The notes beneath the pieces are model-generated. The model made no database searches. It was not told the origin of the DNA and saw only the letters and a program-made list of their open reading frames with translations. Of a stretch of DNA of 64,000 bases, positions 35,690-47,888 are shown in pieces (position 1 is the stretch's first letter; every line of letters starts with the position of its first letter). Source of the stretch: Posidonia oceanica (taxonomy: Eukaryota; Streptophyta; Magnoliopsida; Alismatales; Posidoniaceae). The stretch is from assembly GCA_037176725.1 (NCBI GenBank), contig JAZBRS010000044.1, positions 3,286,001-3,350,000 on the forward strand. Direction: 5' to 3'. Position numbers and translations under genes: made by a program.

Positions 35690-37115
35690 CTTCTTGAGAT
35701 AGCTGAGGATGGTGAATTAAAGGCTTTAAACAAGTTATTGATCTCTTTGTATTAGTGGTACATGTAGTAGATCAATTTTGGTAAATCTTTGACTTTTTTA
35801 GTAAATAGAAATGTTGAAGATCTGATAAGAGCGTGTTTGACCAATTTTTTGGGAGTGTCATCGATTTTTAAATATGAGATCTACTTGGGAAATCCTATCT
35901 ATATTGGTAGGAAAAAAATGAAACATTTAGATTCATGTTGGAGATAGAGGAAGAAATTTTGTAATTGGAAGTCTTGTTTCTAGGGATGAAAATGGATACA
36001 AATTATTTGTACCGTATCCATATCTTGTTTCGAGAGGATACACATCTTATATCATTATTTGTTTAAAAAATGAATACTCAATATGTTTTTTATTTATTTG
36101 TACTCTTTTCTTAAACACACATGTATCATTTTTATAATCCACACAAAACCTATATCCGTATCTATTTGGTATATCAATGTTACATAAATAGTTAATATAT
36201 GTACTTAATTGATTCTTTACAAAGTTTAACATTAGACTAAGAATATTCTATATCTATTTCAATATATATTTCTGTGTTTGTACTTTGAAAAAATATATAT
36301 ATACAAATACGATAACACTTATATCAATTTCTTATTACATGTATAAAGGGTGGTGCTCATTTTGTCACTCATACATGTCATTCCTTATTTCCATCTTTTT
36401 ACAGCTTGATTGTCACAAGGAATGTGCATGAAAATAGAAGTTATTGTGAGAGAAAAAAATTAGAGCTTCGATGACTCGAGCCATCATCTCTATCTTCAGT
36501 CTTAACCCATTAGAGTTAATGAGTCGGTCATGATTCTTTTTTCAATCTTTAACCCATAACCGTTAAAATAATGGATAATAAGTGGGTTAATGGGTCAAAT
36601 GGGTCAATCTACATAAAATGACCAAACAAACATGTATACACTTGTAATGAATCAATGTGTATAAAAAAATGTATAATATAATACCCAAATATGTTGGAAT
36701 CTTGTCTGATCATAAATCTCTAAAATGAATCAATCAAATAACTAATCGTGGTAGACATAATCATTGAACCACACCAACCAAATCAAATAGATACATTCTA
36801 CAACACTAGAAGTTTAGGAATTCATATAGAATATGACTAACTAGCCAACATTGATGATTCACTCCAATAAAATCAAATAAATATGTTTTACAACATGAAG
36901 AGTTTATGAATTCATAAAACATGATCAACAATCCTCAATTGTTTAAAAAAAAATTATTCATACATATACACAACCAATATAATTAATCAATCGTCTAAGA
37001 AATGGTACTAAATATTAAACTCAGGCCAAGAAAGACTCTACGCTAACAGGTTTTAAAAAAAAGGTTAATAGGTTGGGTGATATGTCTCATTCATGATCTA
37101 ACCCAATAAGAATTT
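35690..37115. other. Intergenic, no gene seen
   Basis: AT-rich. About 35980-36240 has GGGATGAAAATGGATAC and repeated ATATCC/GGATAC words like an old MITE. About 36540-36610 and 37075-37140 repeat forms of GGGTTAATGGGTCAAATGGG. The duplicated block starts at 37116, at least as far as this window can show. Confidence 0.4.
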
Positions 37116-37580
37116 AGATTAATGAGTAATGGGTTATTGAATCCTATGCGTCTAAATCTTTCACTTATACTCTAAATTAACAAGTCAGGTTGGATTTCAC
37201 CAGGACCCATTGGCATCCCTATCTACACTACATTAAGGCAAAGTGAGACAGGCATCTCACTTCAATATTGAAAACTCTAAGGATTATTATGTCAATCGCC
37301 TATCTTTTTAATTCAACCACTATATTCCACGTCACCCATGCAAAAAATCCGAAGAGTATATGGACATACTCTTCTTGCCGACTATGTAACTAACCTTGTC
37401 ATAATCAAAACAAAACTAAATTTGTATATATAAGATTTCTTGGATCGATCTTTTCCTATCCTAATCAAAATCGAACATTATTATCTATCTATAGTACCAC
37501 TTAACACTGTTCTTGTCATCCTTCTCCTGTAAATAGCAACCAACCCCCATATTTCCATTCACGTCGCCGCCACCCTCACC

Positions 37581-37762
37581 ATGAACCTCTCCTTCTCCCT
37601 CCTCCCCTCTTCCTCCTCCTCCGGCGAACAGACCAAACCTTCCCCACACCACCATGCAATTGCACCGCTCAACAACACCTACCTCTGCACGTTCACCACC
37701 GATGTCCCCTCCTCCACCACAAGCTACAGCCTCATCCTCCAACCCAAGAAGCCCCTCCCACG
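37581..37762 (+). pseudogene. MOS2-like first exon, cut off by a hAT element (copy 2)
   Basis: Counterpart of 466-647 with one visible amino-acid change (TYLYTF becomes TYLCTF). Here the hAT end that cuts the frame keeps the canonical start CAGGGGCAGAGCTAGG at 37763, whereas copy 1 has T in place of the first C. The gene is broken by the same element, so both copies descend from one already disrupted gene. Confidence 0.6.
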
Positions 37763-38139
37763 CAGGGGCAGAGCTAGGAATTAAACAAAGAGGGGGTAGT
37801 ACTTTACATCATATACATTGACTAAATATAATAAAATTTTATTATAAAAATAAGAATGATTTTTAGAAACAACATGTGCCATTCTTTATCTTTTTCTATA
37901 AAGTACCCAAAAATATATTCAATAAGACAGATATTTGTAAAAAAAGTCCTCAAAAAATAATTTTAGTATTCATGAAGTACCCAAAAATACATCCAATTGT
38001 TAGAAAACATAGATATTTACAGAAACAAGCCCAAAAAGAAAATTTAGTCTTTGATAAAATATCCAAAAGTATATCCATATGTTAGAAACTTGGATATTTA
38101 TAAAAAATAAAAACCATAAATCTTAACTAACTTAGATCT

Positions 38140-40595
38140 TCAGCGAAGTTGAGCCATTCGCTCTGTCACATCAATGAAATCTTCAATCAAGGTAATCGTA
38201 CTAACGTTCTTGGCAATTTCTTTTTCAATATAAACAATCAAGCAATCTGCAAGAAACGTATCTTCCATCTTGTTACGAAGTCGGGTTTTAACACACTTCA
38301 TAGTCGAGAATGCTCGTTTAGTGGTTGCAGTTGGAACTGGAAGAGTTAATACAAGACAGATCAATCTATCTATAAGAGGATAGATCTTTGAATTCTCACT
38401 TTCCACCAATGCTCGACAAAGTTAAGGAAATGTCATTAATTTTTCAAATTGAGGATCATGAAATATATTTTGCTCATAATAACGTAATCGGTAACTTAAA
38501 TGTCATATCTCTTGATTCGTGAAGTCTTGGGGATAAAATTTCTGTGCCAAGTTATAGATATCATCAACTTTAAATGATTTGAAACCATCCTTGGGATCCA
38601 AAGCAGCACTTAGAGTAAGGAGCTCCATTGAATTTTTAGGAAATCTATTATTTAACTCTTGCGACATGAAAATGATGCTCCATTGTGATAGGGTCATTCT
38701 GGCGATGAGGTCGACCACATCTTGCAGTATATCAAGCATGCAAATCAAGAATCTCCACACCATGTCTTTCACAAAACAATTTTGCATCCTCAAGTAATGA
38801 ATTCCAATTACATTCTCTTAACTTTTGAATGAGTTCTTTGGTAGAAAATACTAAACTCATAGAATTTAGAATGTCTTGGGATTTTCTTTGAAGCTCTTAG
38901 CAAAGATCATCAGTGATCAACAATATTTCTTTCATAAGATGCAATATAAGAATGAATTCAAAAGACATTATTGCATCGAATGTTGCATCTGCATCCGCCT
39001 TTTGTGCAAAGCTACCTTCATTGATGTTATTTCTTAAAACTGAGCATGTAGCATCAAACATGTCCATCAAGCTACATATAACTTTCAAGTGAGTGCTTCA
39101 TCGAATATCTGCAATCCATTGCAAATTTGTCATTTGGTTAAGCACTGTACCAGTCTCAATCTCATCCTCATCCAACAATTGAGCAAATTCAATGGATTGA
39201 GCATTATGTAGCTCATCAATTCTTTTACTCGAAGCACCAATAATGTTAACAATGGATGCCAACTTGGTGAAAAAAATGTTGTATAGGAATCACCTCCCTA
39301 CAGGCTACAATCGATGCTAATTGGAGCCGATGAGCTAGGCAATGCACATAATATGGATATAGGCATTCATTCAAAAATAAGGCTTGCAAGCCATTCCATT
39401 CTCCCCGCATATTGCTAGCTTTATCATATCCTTAGCATCTAATGTCCAGAACATTGAGATTGTACTTAGAAAGTGCCTCATATATTTCTTTCTTTAAAGT
39501 TGTAGAAGAAGTATATGATACATGGATGACGTCAAAAAATCGTTCACGAATAAATCCATCTTTATTGACAAATCTAATCACAATAAACATCTATTCCTTT
39601 TTAGACTGATCACATGCTTCATCAACAATGATGTAATATTTCACATCACCAATTTCTTCATGTATAGCATGTTGCACTCCAAATGAAAGAAGGCCAAGAA
39701 TCTCCTTTTGAATCTAAGGCGAAGTATATTTGGCATTTCCAGATGCCTTCTTCAAGACTACATTGGTAACATCTTTACGATATGAGGATATCAACTTTAT
39801 CATCTCGATATAATTACCACGATTCTTTGAATTTGGACCTTCATGGTGGCCTCTAAATGCACACCTCTGAAATGCAAGATAACGAATGCAATCAATTGAA
39901 GTTTTAAGCCTCAATCGATTGTTTGCTATTGCTTGAGAAATTTGTTTATGCCACACATTTTGAATACGTTGCTCTTGATGCATTAGATGTTGACAATATT
40001 GCACAGCAGAATTATGTTGCGAGCTTAAGTCTTTTCCGATATGACCCAAGAAAGCACATTTCTCTCTACTAACCTTGTTCCAGTTTGAAAATCCTTCAAC
40101 CGTAAATGCAGTTGCACCAAAACGAACATTAGTGCTATTTCTGCTAAAGACAAAACATGAAAGACAAAATGCTGCATTCTTTGATAGTGAGTACTCCAAC
40201 CAAGATGGAAATAACTTGTACCAATTGGGATTGAATCTCCAACGATTCTTACCAAAACCTGTTAATGGATATTCAGGAAGTATTGGTTGGTATGGACAAA
40301 GCATGATATAAGTACGACGAATATCATAACGTTGATCCATAGGATAATCTCAAATTTAAGGGCTTAGTCCAAGATCACGTGGAAGAGATTTAAGATCCAC
40401 TCTATTAGACTCAATCCTTGGACGTTTCACTAAAAAAGATTCTTCATTTGGAGTATTTTGAATCACTTCACTAGAGATTTTTTTTACAAACGGTAAGCCT
40501 CTTCACTAGAGAGTTGATGGAGGAATTTGTCGCTAAATTTTGAAAAGAACGTTTCTTAAAGAAAGCCTCAATAGTGGAATTTTTAGTTATGTTGA
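38140..40595 (-). pseudogene. hAT transposase pseudogene, copy 2
   Basis: Counterpart of 1025-3480 with the same stops and frame breaks. The DUF4371 segment has one additional lesion: the codon for Q in KKEQMFIV has become TAG (about 39596), so the open stretch seen at 2317-2562 is lost here. Other changes include R to C near 38358 and S to I near 38174 in the dimerisation segment. This copy is therefore slightly more degraded. Confidence 0.88.
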
Positions 40596-40813
40596 CACTA
40601 ACTTAATCAAAATCATAAGTAAACTGAAATTTTATTAATTAATACAAAAAAAATCTCTAATTAAATTATAACAATGGGATATAAAAATGAACAAATTAAA
40701 GCATAGTAGGCAAAGATATATAGGAACACGATTAATATAGTTATCGTAGGAGAATTAAGATCGCTTTTCTTACATGCAAAACTCAAAGCACGGCCTCCAA
40801 CAAGTGTTTCACC

Positions 40814-42074
40814 CAGGGGCGGATCTAGGTGGGGGCTTTGCCCCCACTTGATTTAAACAAAAATACACTATACTATATATATAATTTTGCAAATAGTCCT
40901 TATATAAAAACTCATTTTCCTTTCTCTCTCCCCATTTTACCCTCTCAACCTCTCCCACGACACTTGCACTCCTCTCTCGCCTCTCGGCCTCTCCCACGTG
41001 ACGACGGCGAGCCTCCACAGACACTCAGACACGGTTCTCGGCCTCCTCCATCTGCACCCGCTGGCCGCTGCCTCGACCACATCAGCTCTAGCATCCGCTA
41101 GCCGCTACCTCGACCGCTCCAGCTCGGCACTCTTGACGGAAACCTCGTGCTTGAGTCGAGGACAGGGACGAGCCTACGAGGGCGACCGGTGATAGTCTCA
41201 AGTGCTGCTCCTGACCTGAATCATGTGCGGACTGCAGAGTTTTTCTGTTCTTGGGGACTTTTGTTGCTGAGTCTCTTCTGAGTTTGTGCAAAGGGGCAAA
41301 TGGCTTGTTGCTGGTTCGTGTGCAGAGTTTGTGTGGACTCTTGTTGTCGTTGGTGACTCCGTGACAAATCTAATTGTAGCACAAATTTAGAACAATACAC
41401 TAGTTTATTGACACGCACCTTGGCAATTCACAATTTTTCCTTGTTCTACTGGTCATTAAAAATATCCTTATTATTTCTTTACATGAATTCCACCAATATG
41501 GTTTCTTTCTTCTTAATGAGTGTCAAATAAAGAAACTAAGTGCCAACCATATTTCATTATAGTGTTCTGATCAGGCGGAGGAGGTCGGTCGTGGTCGGGG
41601 CCTTGTGGTGGAGTCACTCAGACACTAGATAACTCAGACACTCAGTGACTTAGACAATGAAATATTTTTGTCAATCTCTTAATTTCGTGTTATTGTCCTT
41701 TCTTAATTTAAAACAATGAAATGTTTTCTCCTTTCTTAATTTTTTAATATTATTGTCAATTTAAAAAAATTTCATGTTATTGGATGAATGATAATCTAGT
41801 GACTTATATTGAGAAAGATGTATTTGATAATGTTAAAAATGAAGTAATCATGCAATGTTTCCAAAAAATGTATCATCGTCGAGGACAATTGTAATTTTTC
41901 CCTTTTTGTTGGAGTTCTTTTTGGAAAGTTTTTTTTTTATTTTAAGATATGTTGGTAGTTTTTAAAGTTGACATATTTTTGGATTATAATTATAGTGTCA
42001 AATGTTTTTTACATCTACTTTGATAATTTATTTTCTATAGGCCCCACAATGAAAAATTTCTGGCTTCGCCACTG
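40814..42074. mobile_element. Nested non-autonomous hAT element with perfect 8-bp TSD, copy 2
   Basis: Same element as 3699-4959 at the same relative place, with the same GTTTCACC duplication at 40806-40813 and 42075-42082. It inserted before the 6-kb block was duplicated. Confidence 0.88.
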
Positions 42075-42203
42075 GTTTCACCTCTAACCACCTATTCAAA
42101 GAACATCTTAATATAAGCAATTAAGCATAGATATTTTTTAAAAGTAAAATACAGATACCTCATCCTCAAACCTCTGCTGCAGTGCTGCTCTACATACATT
42201 TAA

Positions 42204-42634
42204 TCAGGCCGGCTGCCGACGGTAGAGAGCGTGCAGCGGAGGAGGGGCAGCAGGACACAGGTCATGGCCTCGTGGGTGTGGAAGGGGGAGGAGGAGAGGG
42301 AGCGGAAGAGGGAGGAGTAGAGACGATGGAGTGGCCTGTGGCCGGCGGTCGGGCGGTGGAGAGCGCGCGACGGAGGAGGGGGAGTCGGGAGCAGGTTGTG
42401 GCCTCATGGGTGTCTGGGTGTGGGAGGGGGAGGAGGAGTGGAAGCGGAAGAGGGGGGAGTAGGCGGTGGTTCTTGTGGGAAGGAGGAGGCCCAGACTCCG
42501 TAGCTCCGCCCAATCGGCTAGTCGCCCGAAGGAAGGAGGAGGGCTTGTGGGAGGGATGGAGGGCGGAGCGGCGGTGCATGGGGCCGTCAGGGTGTATGAG
42601 TTACAGGGTATTTCTGTTTGGAGAAGGAATTTAG
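42204..42634. repeat. GC-rich imperfect tandem duplication, copy 2
   Basis: Counterpart of 5089-5519, with the same two-unit structure and a G to A change near 42512. Confidence 0.7.
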
Positions 42635-42764
42635 GTTTGTTTTGTGAATTTGCATATTAGTCTTAAAGTGTTAAAAAAAATTCAAAAGTGGATAATTTAC
42701 ATTGTTCCTCAATTCTTATATTTTATCGATAAACACTTACAAAAAGATTTTTTGGAAACAAGGG

Positions 42765-43173
42765 GCGTCTACCTTCGAGTGGCGGACGTCCGAGGACCAA
42801 CGGTTCAAGTTGGACATGGAGACCCTCCCGGACGATCAAGGCATGCATCGACGAGTTCAAGGAAGTGTCCGTCAAGTACATCGCGAGAGCTCTTCTCTTG
42901 AAGGGTACGGGTGGAAGGAAGGCCAAAGCATTGGTAGGATCCCACGAACAGCTTCCAAATTCACGACCACAAGCGGTGGCCGGGGAGGACCGGTCTGGGA
43001 TTCACTTGCACCTCCTCCAACAGTGCCAACAAGAAGATGACAAGAGCGTGGTCGGATATAGCAGTGAACTGGGTGACACCCAAGAATAGGGTTAGGGTTG
43101 TCGGCAAGAGTGTAGAAGGAGGTGATAAGTATTACATGAAGAAGGGAGTTGTTACATGGAGTACTTTGGTGAC
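42765..43173 (+). pseudogene. MOS2-like G-patch exon remnant, truncated at its 3' end (copy 2)
   Basis: Matches 5650-6058, including the same frameshifts and the G-patch core GYGWKEG. It loses the last ten codons because LTR-type sequence starts at 43174. Read through, the frame becomes a chimera ending in PLAVMPRRSLYASS and further LTR-encoded residues to 43255. That tail is an accident of the junction, not a protein domain. Confidence 0.6.
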
Positions 43174-43228
43174 GCCTTTGGCAGTTATGCCTCGGAGGTC
43201 TTTATACGCGAGTTCTCTCGCTTATAAT

Positions 43229-43256
43229 GTTATACGCTGGTTTTCCAGCGTATAAC
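43229..43256. other. Perfect 12-bp stem hairpin
   Basis: Arms GTTATACGCTGG and CCAGCGTATAAC around a TTTT loop, 55 bases after the duplication junction. Confidence 0.9.
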
Positions 43257-43320
43257 ACTTCTGAAATAGGAAACTCTATTGATTTGGCATTTGTGTCCTT
43301 TTTTGTTCCTCCCATGCTTC

Positions 43321-43328
43321 TATAAAAG
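43321..43328 (+). promoter_or_regulatory. Possible TATA box of an LTR
   Basis: TATAAAAG preceded by CCATGCTTC and followed by GCAAGGGTACCCC. Position and context fit an LTR transcription start about 30 bases downstream. Inferred only. Confidence 0.4.
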
Positions 43329-46231
43329 CAAGGGTACCCCCACAGTGTTCAAGACGGGAATTTTGAGAGAGAAAAGAAGCTAAGAAACTTTTGGAACTCA
43401 CATGCTCTTGAGATAAAAAACTTAGACAAGTGAGGTCCTCAAGAATTGAAAAGAGAAGAGAGTTTTTGAAAGAAGGAGAGTCTTAGAAAAGCTTGAGGAT
43501 CCTTTTGTCGTTGTTGGTTTCATGCCAACACGGTTTGCACCTTGTGCATAGACAAAGGAGACTCTATTTCATTCATTTCCTTTTTATTTTTCTGATATTG
43601 CATGTTTAATTCAATAGTATAATCAAGCATTTTTATTTCAAGTTCATATACTTTTAACTAGGCATACATCTCTTTCATTTGCAACCGGGGGGATCAAACC
43701 CCTCGGGTACGTATCTCACTACGATTTCTTTACTTTCATTTCTACTAAATCTGAATAGATTACTACACATATTGATTCATTTTTATATTGTCTTGTTTGT
43801 TTGCTTTGCTAATGTTTGTCATACAAGGAGGAAGAAGGAAGAAAGAGCTTACCAAGCACGGGCACCCTTGGGCAATGCTGGCGTTGTCCCAAGGTAGCTG
43901 AACCCACAACCACACTACATCTCCCCAAAGGCGTCTCGAGGGCTGGCGAAAACGAACCGAGAGTGGCGATCACATCGATTCCATCACACGTGGAGTGACG
44001 GAGTCGGATACAAAGAAGGGGGACCTCGAGAAAGAGAAGATAGAGCGAGCAAAGGAGGGAGCCAAAAGAAGCCTTCTTCTTCCCTAAACATCCCATCCAT
44101 CACCTTCATCTTCATCACCTTGCCTTCCACAAAAACCCCATATCCACAGCGTATACCCTCTGTGTTTTTCCAGGAGCTTCTAGCACCTGCTGCGCACCAT
44201 TGGGGCACCCAGCCCTCTTGGTTTGGCCTGGGTTTGGGCCAGGCTGGATCCTGTATGTTTTCCCTATACTAGTTGATGCTTAAAACATGATTTTTGGTTT
44301 ATTAGAGAGTTTTGTGGATTTAAAACGAATCCTTGTCCTTTAAGAGATTGGTATTTTATAAAATACATTAAGGCAAGATGAGGATTAAGCCAATCATTAG
44401 GGATAAGTTAGGGATTGCCTAAAATGGATTAACAATACCCCACTTGAGCCAGGGCTGGAAATTAAAAGACTAAATAACCTAGAAATGCTAAGGTTTTTCC
44501 TAATTGGTATAGACAGACATTAGGGAATATGTTAAACTTAGAATTATATTTTGACACCAGGACATGGTTTCTGGGTGCAATTTGTGTGGTGTTAGGTCTC
44601 GTAAGTTCATTGGGACTTTAGGACCAGTGCTTCGCTTTTGGTGGGTGTCTCCTAGGTAAATGGTATGCCCAGAAGGTGCCATAGTTTCTTTGTTTGTCGT
44701 GTTTTGAAATGGGGTTCTGGGCTCAATAGCAGAGCTGTCGAGGCTGTGTTTTGAGCTGTGCTTTCAGCTCATGGTTTTGTGTTGTGCTTGGTGCTGTGTT
44801 TTTGAGGTATTTTGAGTTGTCATTTAAGCATTTCTAAATGGTTTTCGAAAAGAGTTTTGAAAAAAAATTACATGGGTTTGGCAAAGGTTTTGGAAAGAGT
44901 TTTCAGGTGTTTTCTCTTTGTAGCGGACCAAGATACTAGAGGGGTGTGTTGACGGGATCAGGGGATGTGACGACATTCATGGTTGGTTGGGCACGTTGCC
45001 TAGGTTGAGGTCCTGAGACCAAGAGGCTGAGGTAAGTGTTCGTCGGATCTTAGAGGTATGATACTCCTTGATTGTCGTTCACGAGGCCGAGGCTGAGGTC
45101 CGCAAGTTTGGGGTACCGACTGGACTTGGAGGTATGACACTCCGCTTGTTCCGGGTGCCGAGGACCCAGGGTACTAACTGTACATAGTGTAACATGGTAG
45201 CGGACACAGGGAGTATGAGACCTCTGAGTAGCTGGACGTGATACCCTAGTTAGTACGAGTACCGAGACTGCTTGGTGTGGACTAAGCCTGGGAGTGAGGA
45301 GCCTCAGGGGTTTGGAGCACTGAGTCAGGCGCTTAGACATATCCTATGGTGTCCTGCTAAGAGACTGGACCTGTTGAGGCTTGCTGGCCGGGACGGTTCA
45401 CTCCTCCATAGGGTGGTCGACCGTAGCAATGCATGGACACCGTGGTAGCGCCTCGATGGACTGCTTGTGGCTAGGTGTCTCGCTTGGGCTCGAGTGACGA
45501 CACTTTGTCTGTGTGTGTAGTTGTTGTGCTTGTGGCCGTGCCTGTGGGGCGTAGGTCCTGCGCTAGTAAGGCGCATTGGTTTGGCTGAGCAGTGTCTTAG
45601 CGCTGGCTTTGTGTTTTGGTGTTTGTTGTGTTGTTGTGTGTGTTCTGAATGCTATTGAGGGTATTCAGACATGGTTAGTTGTCTAGTCCGCATCAGGAGC
45701 GTGGTGGACCAAACCGTGTGTTTTGGGGCTTGATCTGACTAGTGTGGCCATTTCAAGTGTGCATAAAGATTTTGAAAAGAGCATGCATATGGTTTTGAAA
45801 GGAAAAGAGAAAAGATGATTTCAAATGCATGTTTTTAGTGGTTTGCTTTGTGTGGGTAGTGATGTATGCTCTGCTGTGGCATCCAGGAGAGATGCCTATG
45901 TTTGTTTGCTTGTGGCGTGGTTACGCTTATTTCCTCGATGTTGTTTGTCGAGCTGGGGTGTGTGCTGGGTGACCTATTGAGTGGTCACTCATGTGTGCTT
46001 TGTTTCTGTTTTTGGCAGGTACAGGATAGGAGCTAGAGTTGCTAATGCATATAGGAAAGGAGTCACACTGCCACACATCAAGGGTTCTGGGTAAGTGAGC
46101 TATTTAAGTTATTTATTTCTACTTTATAGTAATTGTGAGAATTTAGTTCTGTAGTTCATGAATTCTAATAAGATTTTTTTTTAAAAAATGGTAGCTAGGT
46201 TGAGAGGTAACGACATTGGGGTCGTTATAGT

Positions 46232-47314
46232 GACGTTGAGGTGAAATTGAATAGAAGAAAGCAATTTCAAGAGGGACCCATTGGAGCTGGTGTCGAGCAT
46301 TCCATGTCTATTGATGAGGCTAATGAAGTCCATCGGTTTATTTTGTTCAATACCGACTCAATCAATTCTTATTTGCAATAAGTACAAAAAACGTAATTAT
46401 ATTTTGTTATTATTTTCATATAGTCTTTGAAATTTATTATGAAAATCACTTGTAGGTTGCACAAAACTTTTGTAGAGAGTCAACATCCTGAATGGACTAA
46501 AGAAAGGGTCCAATTGGAGCAAAAAAAAAATTTGTCAACTAGTTTAGAGATCATGTAAGTATTTGTGACCAATTATTTTATGTCAATACTTACACGAACA
46601 TGCTCTTAGAAAAGTTTTAATTTTTCTTTGTTAGATCAATCAATTAAGGGAGCACATTGAAGTACTTGAGCAATTACGAAGTTTAGCTCGAGGTCATTGT
46701 CTTTGAATTTTAGCCTATCAAGGTTTTTTTCATAATGGATACAAATACGAAACTAAATCTCTAGAGGAGTTGAGAACTACCCAAAATAATGGCGTTGTAA
46801 CCATTGGTGATGTTGATGGAAATGTATGGTATGGAGGCCTAATAGAAATCATCGAAGTTAGCTTTATGATGCAGCCACCGATTTACCTTTTAAGTGTAAG
46901 TGGTATGACATGACTCCAAATAAGGGACTTGTGATAGACGAGTTTAAGTTCACATCTGTGAACACAACAAGGCAGAGTTATGAGGATGAGCCTTTTATTC
47001 TTCCTACACAAGTTCAACAAGTTTACTACTCAAAGGATCCTTCAAAGAAAGATTGGAGTGTTGCCATGAGATGGAAGCCAAAAGACACTTGTGAGCTTCC
47101 TGATGTAGTTAATCTGGAGGAAGCAAACCATGAAAATGCATTGGAAGAGAAGAATGTGTATGAGTTTGAGGACCCTCTGGTTATCGAGCCATCAATATTC
47201 AATGAAGGGGTCTTAGAAGGTGAAGGTCATGTTGATTGGGTCAGAAGGGATGTTACTACTTTACGTGTAAAAGACAAAGTTGTGAATAAGGCAAAGAGAT
47301 TAAGAAAGTTGTAA
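46232..47314 (+). pseudogene. CACTA TNP2-type transposase, C-terminal part with DUF4216
   Basis: The pieces in order are as follows. 46232-46381 gives EANEVHRFILFNTDSINSYL. 46456-46552 gives HPEWTKERVQ. About 46634-46770 gives ARGHCL, a stop, then AYQGFFHNGYKYETKSLEEL. About 46780-46900 gives TTQNNGVVTIGDVDGNVWYGG. The open stretch 46910-47314 reads IDEFKFTSVNTTRQSYEDEP and FILPTQVQQVYYSKDPSKKD, which is DUF4216. This domain order is typical of plant En/Spm TNP2 proteins. The catalytic part upstream is gone and an in-frame stop lies before the DUF4216 region, so it is a remnant. Confidence 0.82.
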
Positions 47315-47466
47315 ATTTTTTCGAGCGTAAATCTATCGCTTTCTATCGACCTTTTGTACTATATACATTTTTTTGTTATGCCCATTTGAAAGTAGTATAT
47401 TCAGAATGTGAAGGCTTCTCCTATTTGATCATGCATGTCTTGCTCTATCAACTCATGAAGTAGTAA

Positions 47467-47750
47467 TGTGGACCATGGACTTGATATCTAAGTATTTCTT
47501 ATTGAACTGCATCTCTCATGGAAGTAAAATTAGTTTTAGTTTTCTTGGTATGTCAAGTAAAGCATTTCTTACTGAACTGAATTAATTTTCAGTTTATCTA
47601 AGTGCTTCGGACCGTGGACTTGGTATCTAAGTATTTCTTATTGAACTGCATCTCTCATGGAACTAAAATTAGTTTTAGTTTTCTTGGTATGTCAAGTAAA
47701 GCATTTCTTACTGAACTGAATTAATTTTCAATTTATCTAAGTGCTTCTAT
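47467..47750. repeat. 139-bp tandem duplication inside the CACTA element
   Basis: Two units, starting GACCATGGACTTGATATC (47471) and GACCGTGGACTTGGTATC (47610), are almost identical. They include GAACTGCATCTCTCATGGAA and GTCAAGTAAAGCATTTCTTA. They lie in the non-coding gap between the two transposase genes. Confidence 0.92.
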
Positions 47751-47888
47751 TGATTAATATGAAATTGCTTGAGTTTTTGTTTCCAACTTTAAATTACCTA
47801 GATGTAAGTGCTTCTATTGATTTAGTATGTGTTAGACTTCTCTGACTAAGATGAAATTGTTTCCTTAAGCTACAATTTTGTTGCACAG

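Larger units (their letters stand above)
37763..42755 (-). mobile_element. Decayed autonomous hAT element, copy 2 (right end uncertain)
   Basis: Same structure as 648-5640, starting with an intact CAGGGGCAGAGCTAGG end at 37763. The transposase remnant lies at 38140 to about 40595, the nested hAT at 40814-42074, and the GC-rich tandem repeat at 42204-42634. The right boundary is again unmarked by a recognisable terminal repeat. Confidence 0.55.
37116..43173. repeat. Segmental duplication, copy 2 (about 6.06 kb)
   Basis: Second direct copy of 1-6058 in the same orientation. It contains the same MOS2-like exon pieces, decayed hAT gene, nested hAT element and GC-rich tandem repeat. It ends abruptly at 43173, in the middle of the terminal MOS2-like exon, where LTR sequence begins. 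Substitutions relative to copy 1 include Y to C in the MOS2-like first exon (about 37686) and a new stop in the transposase remnant (about 39596). Confidence 0.95.
43174..46229 (+). mobile_element. Ogre/Tat-like LTR sequence, third copy, 5' end undefined
   Basis: Starts abruptly at the end of the duplicated block and ends GGTAACGACATTGGGGTCGT, then TATA, at 46229. The part 45600-46229 matches 12360-13006, and 44820-44910 matches 34400-34490. Near its left edge are a perfect hairpin (43229-43256) and a TATAAAAG box (43321-43328). From 43680 a CCGGGGGGATCAAACCCCTC motif and GC-rich sequence follow. No gag or pol seen. Two different elements could be joined here, since 43174-44230 has no match in the other two LTRs. 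Confidence 0.5.

Noticed and set aside
43174..44230. Endogenous plant pararetrovirus
   Set aside because: A TATAAAAG box and long leader-like region suggested it, but no reverse transcriptase, movement protein or coat motif is present.
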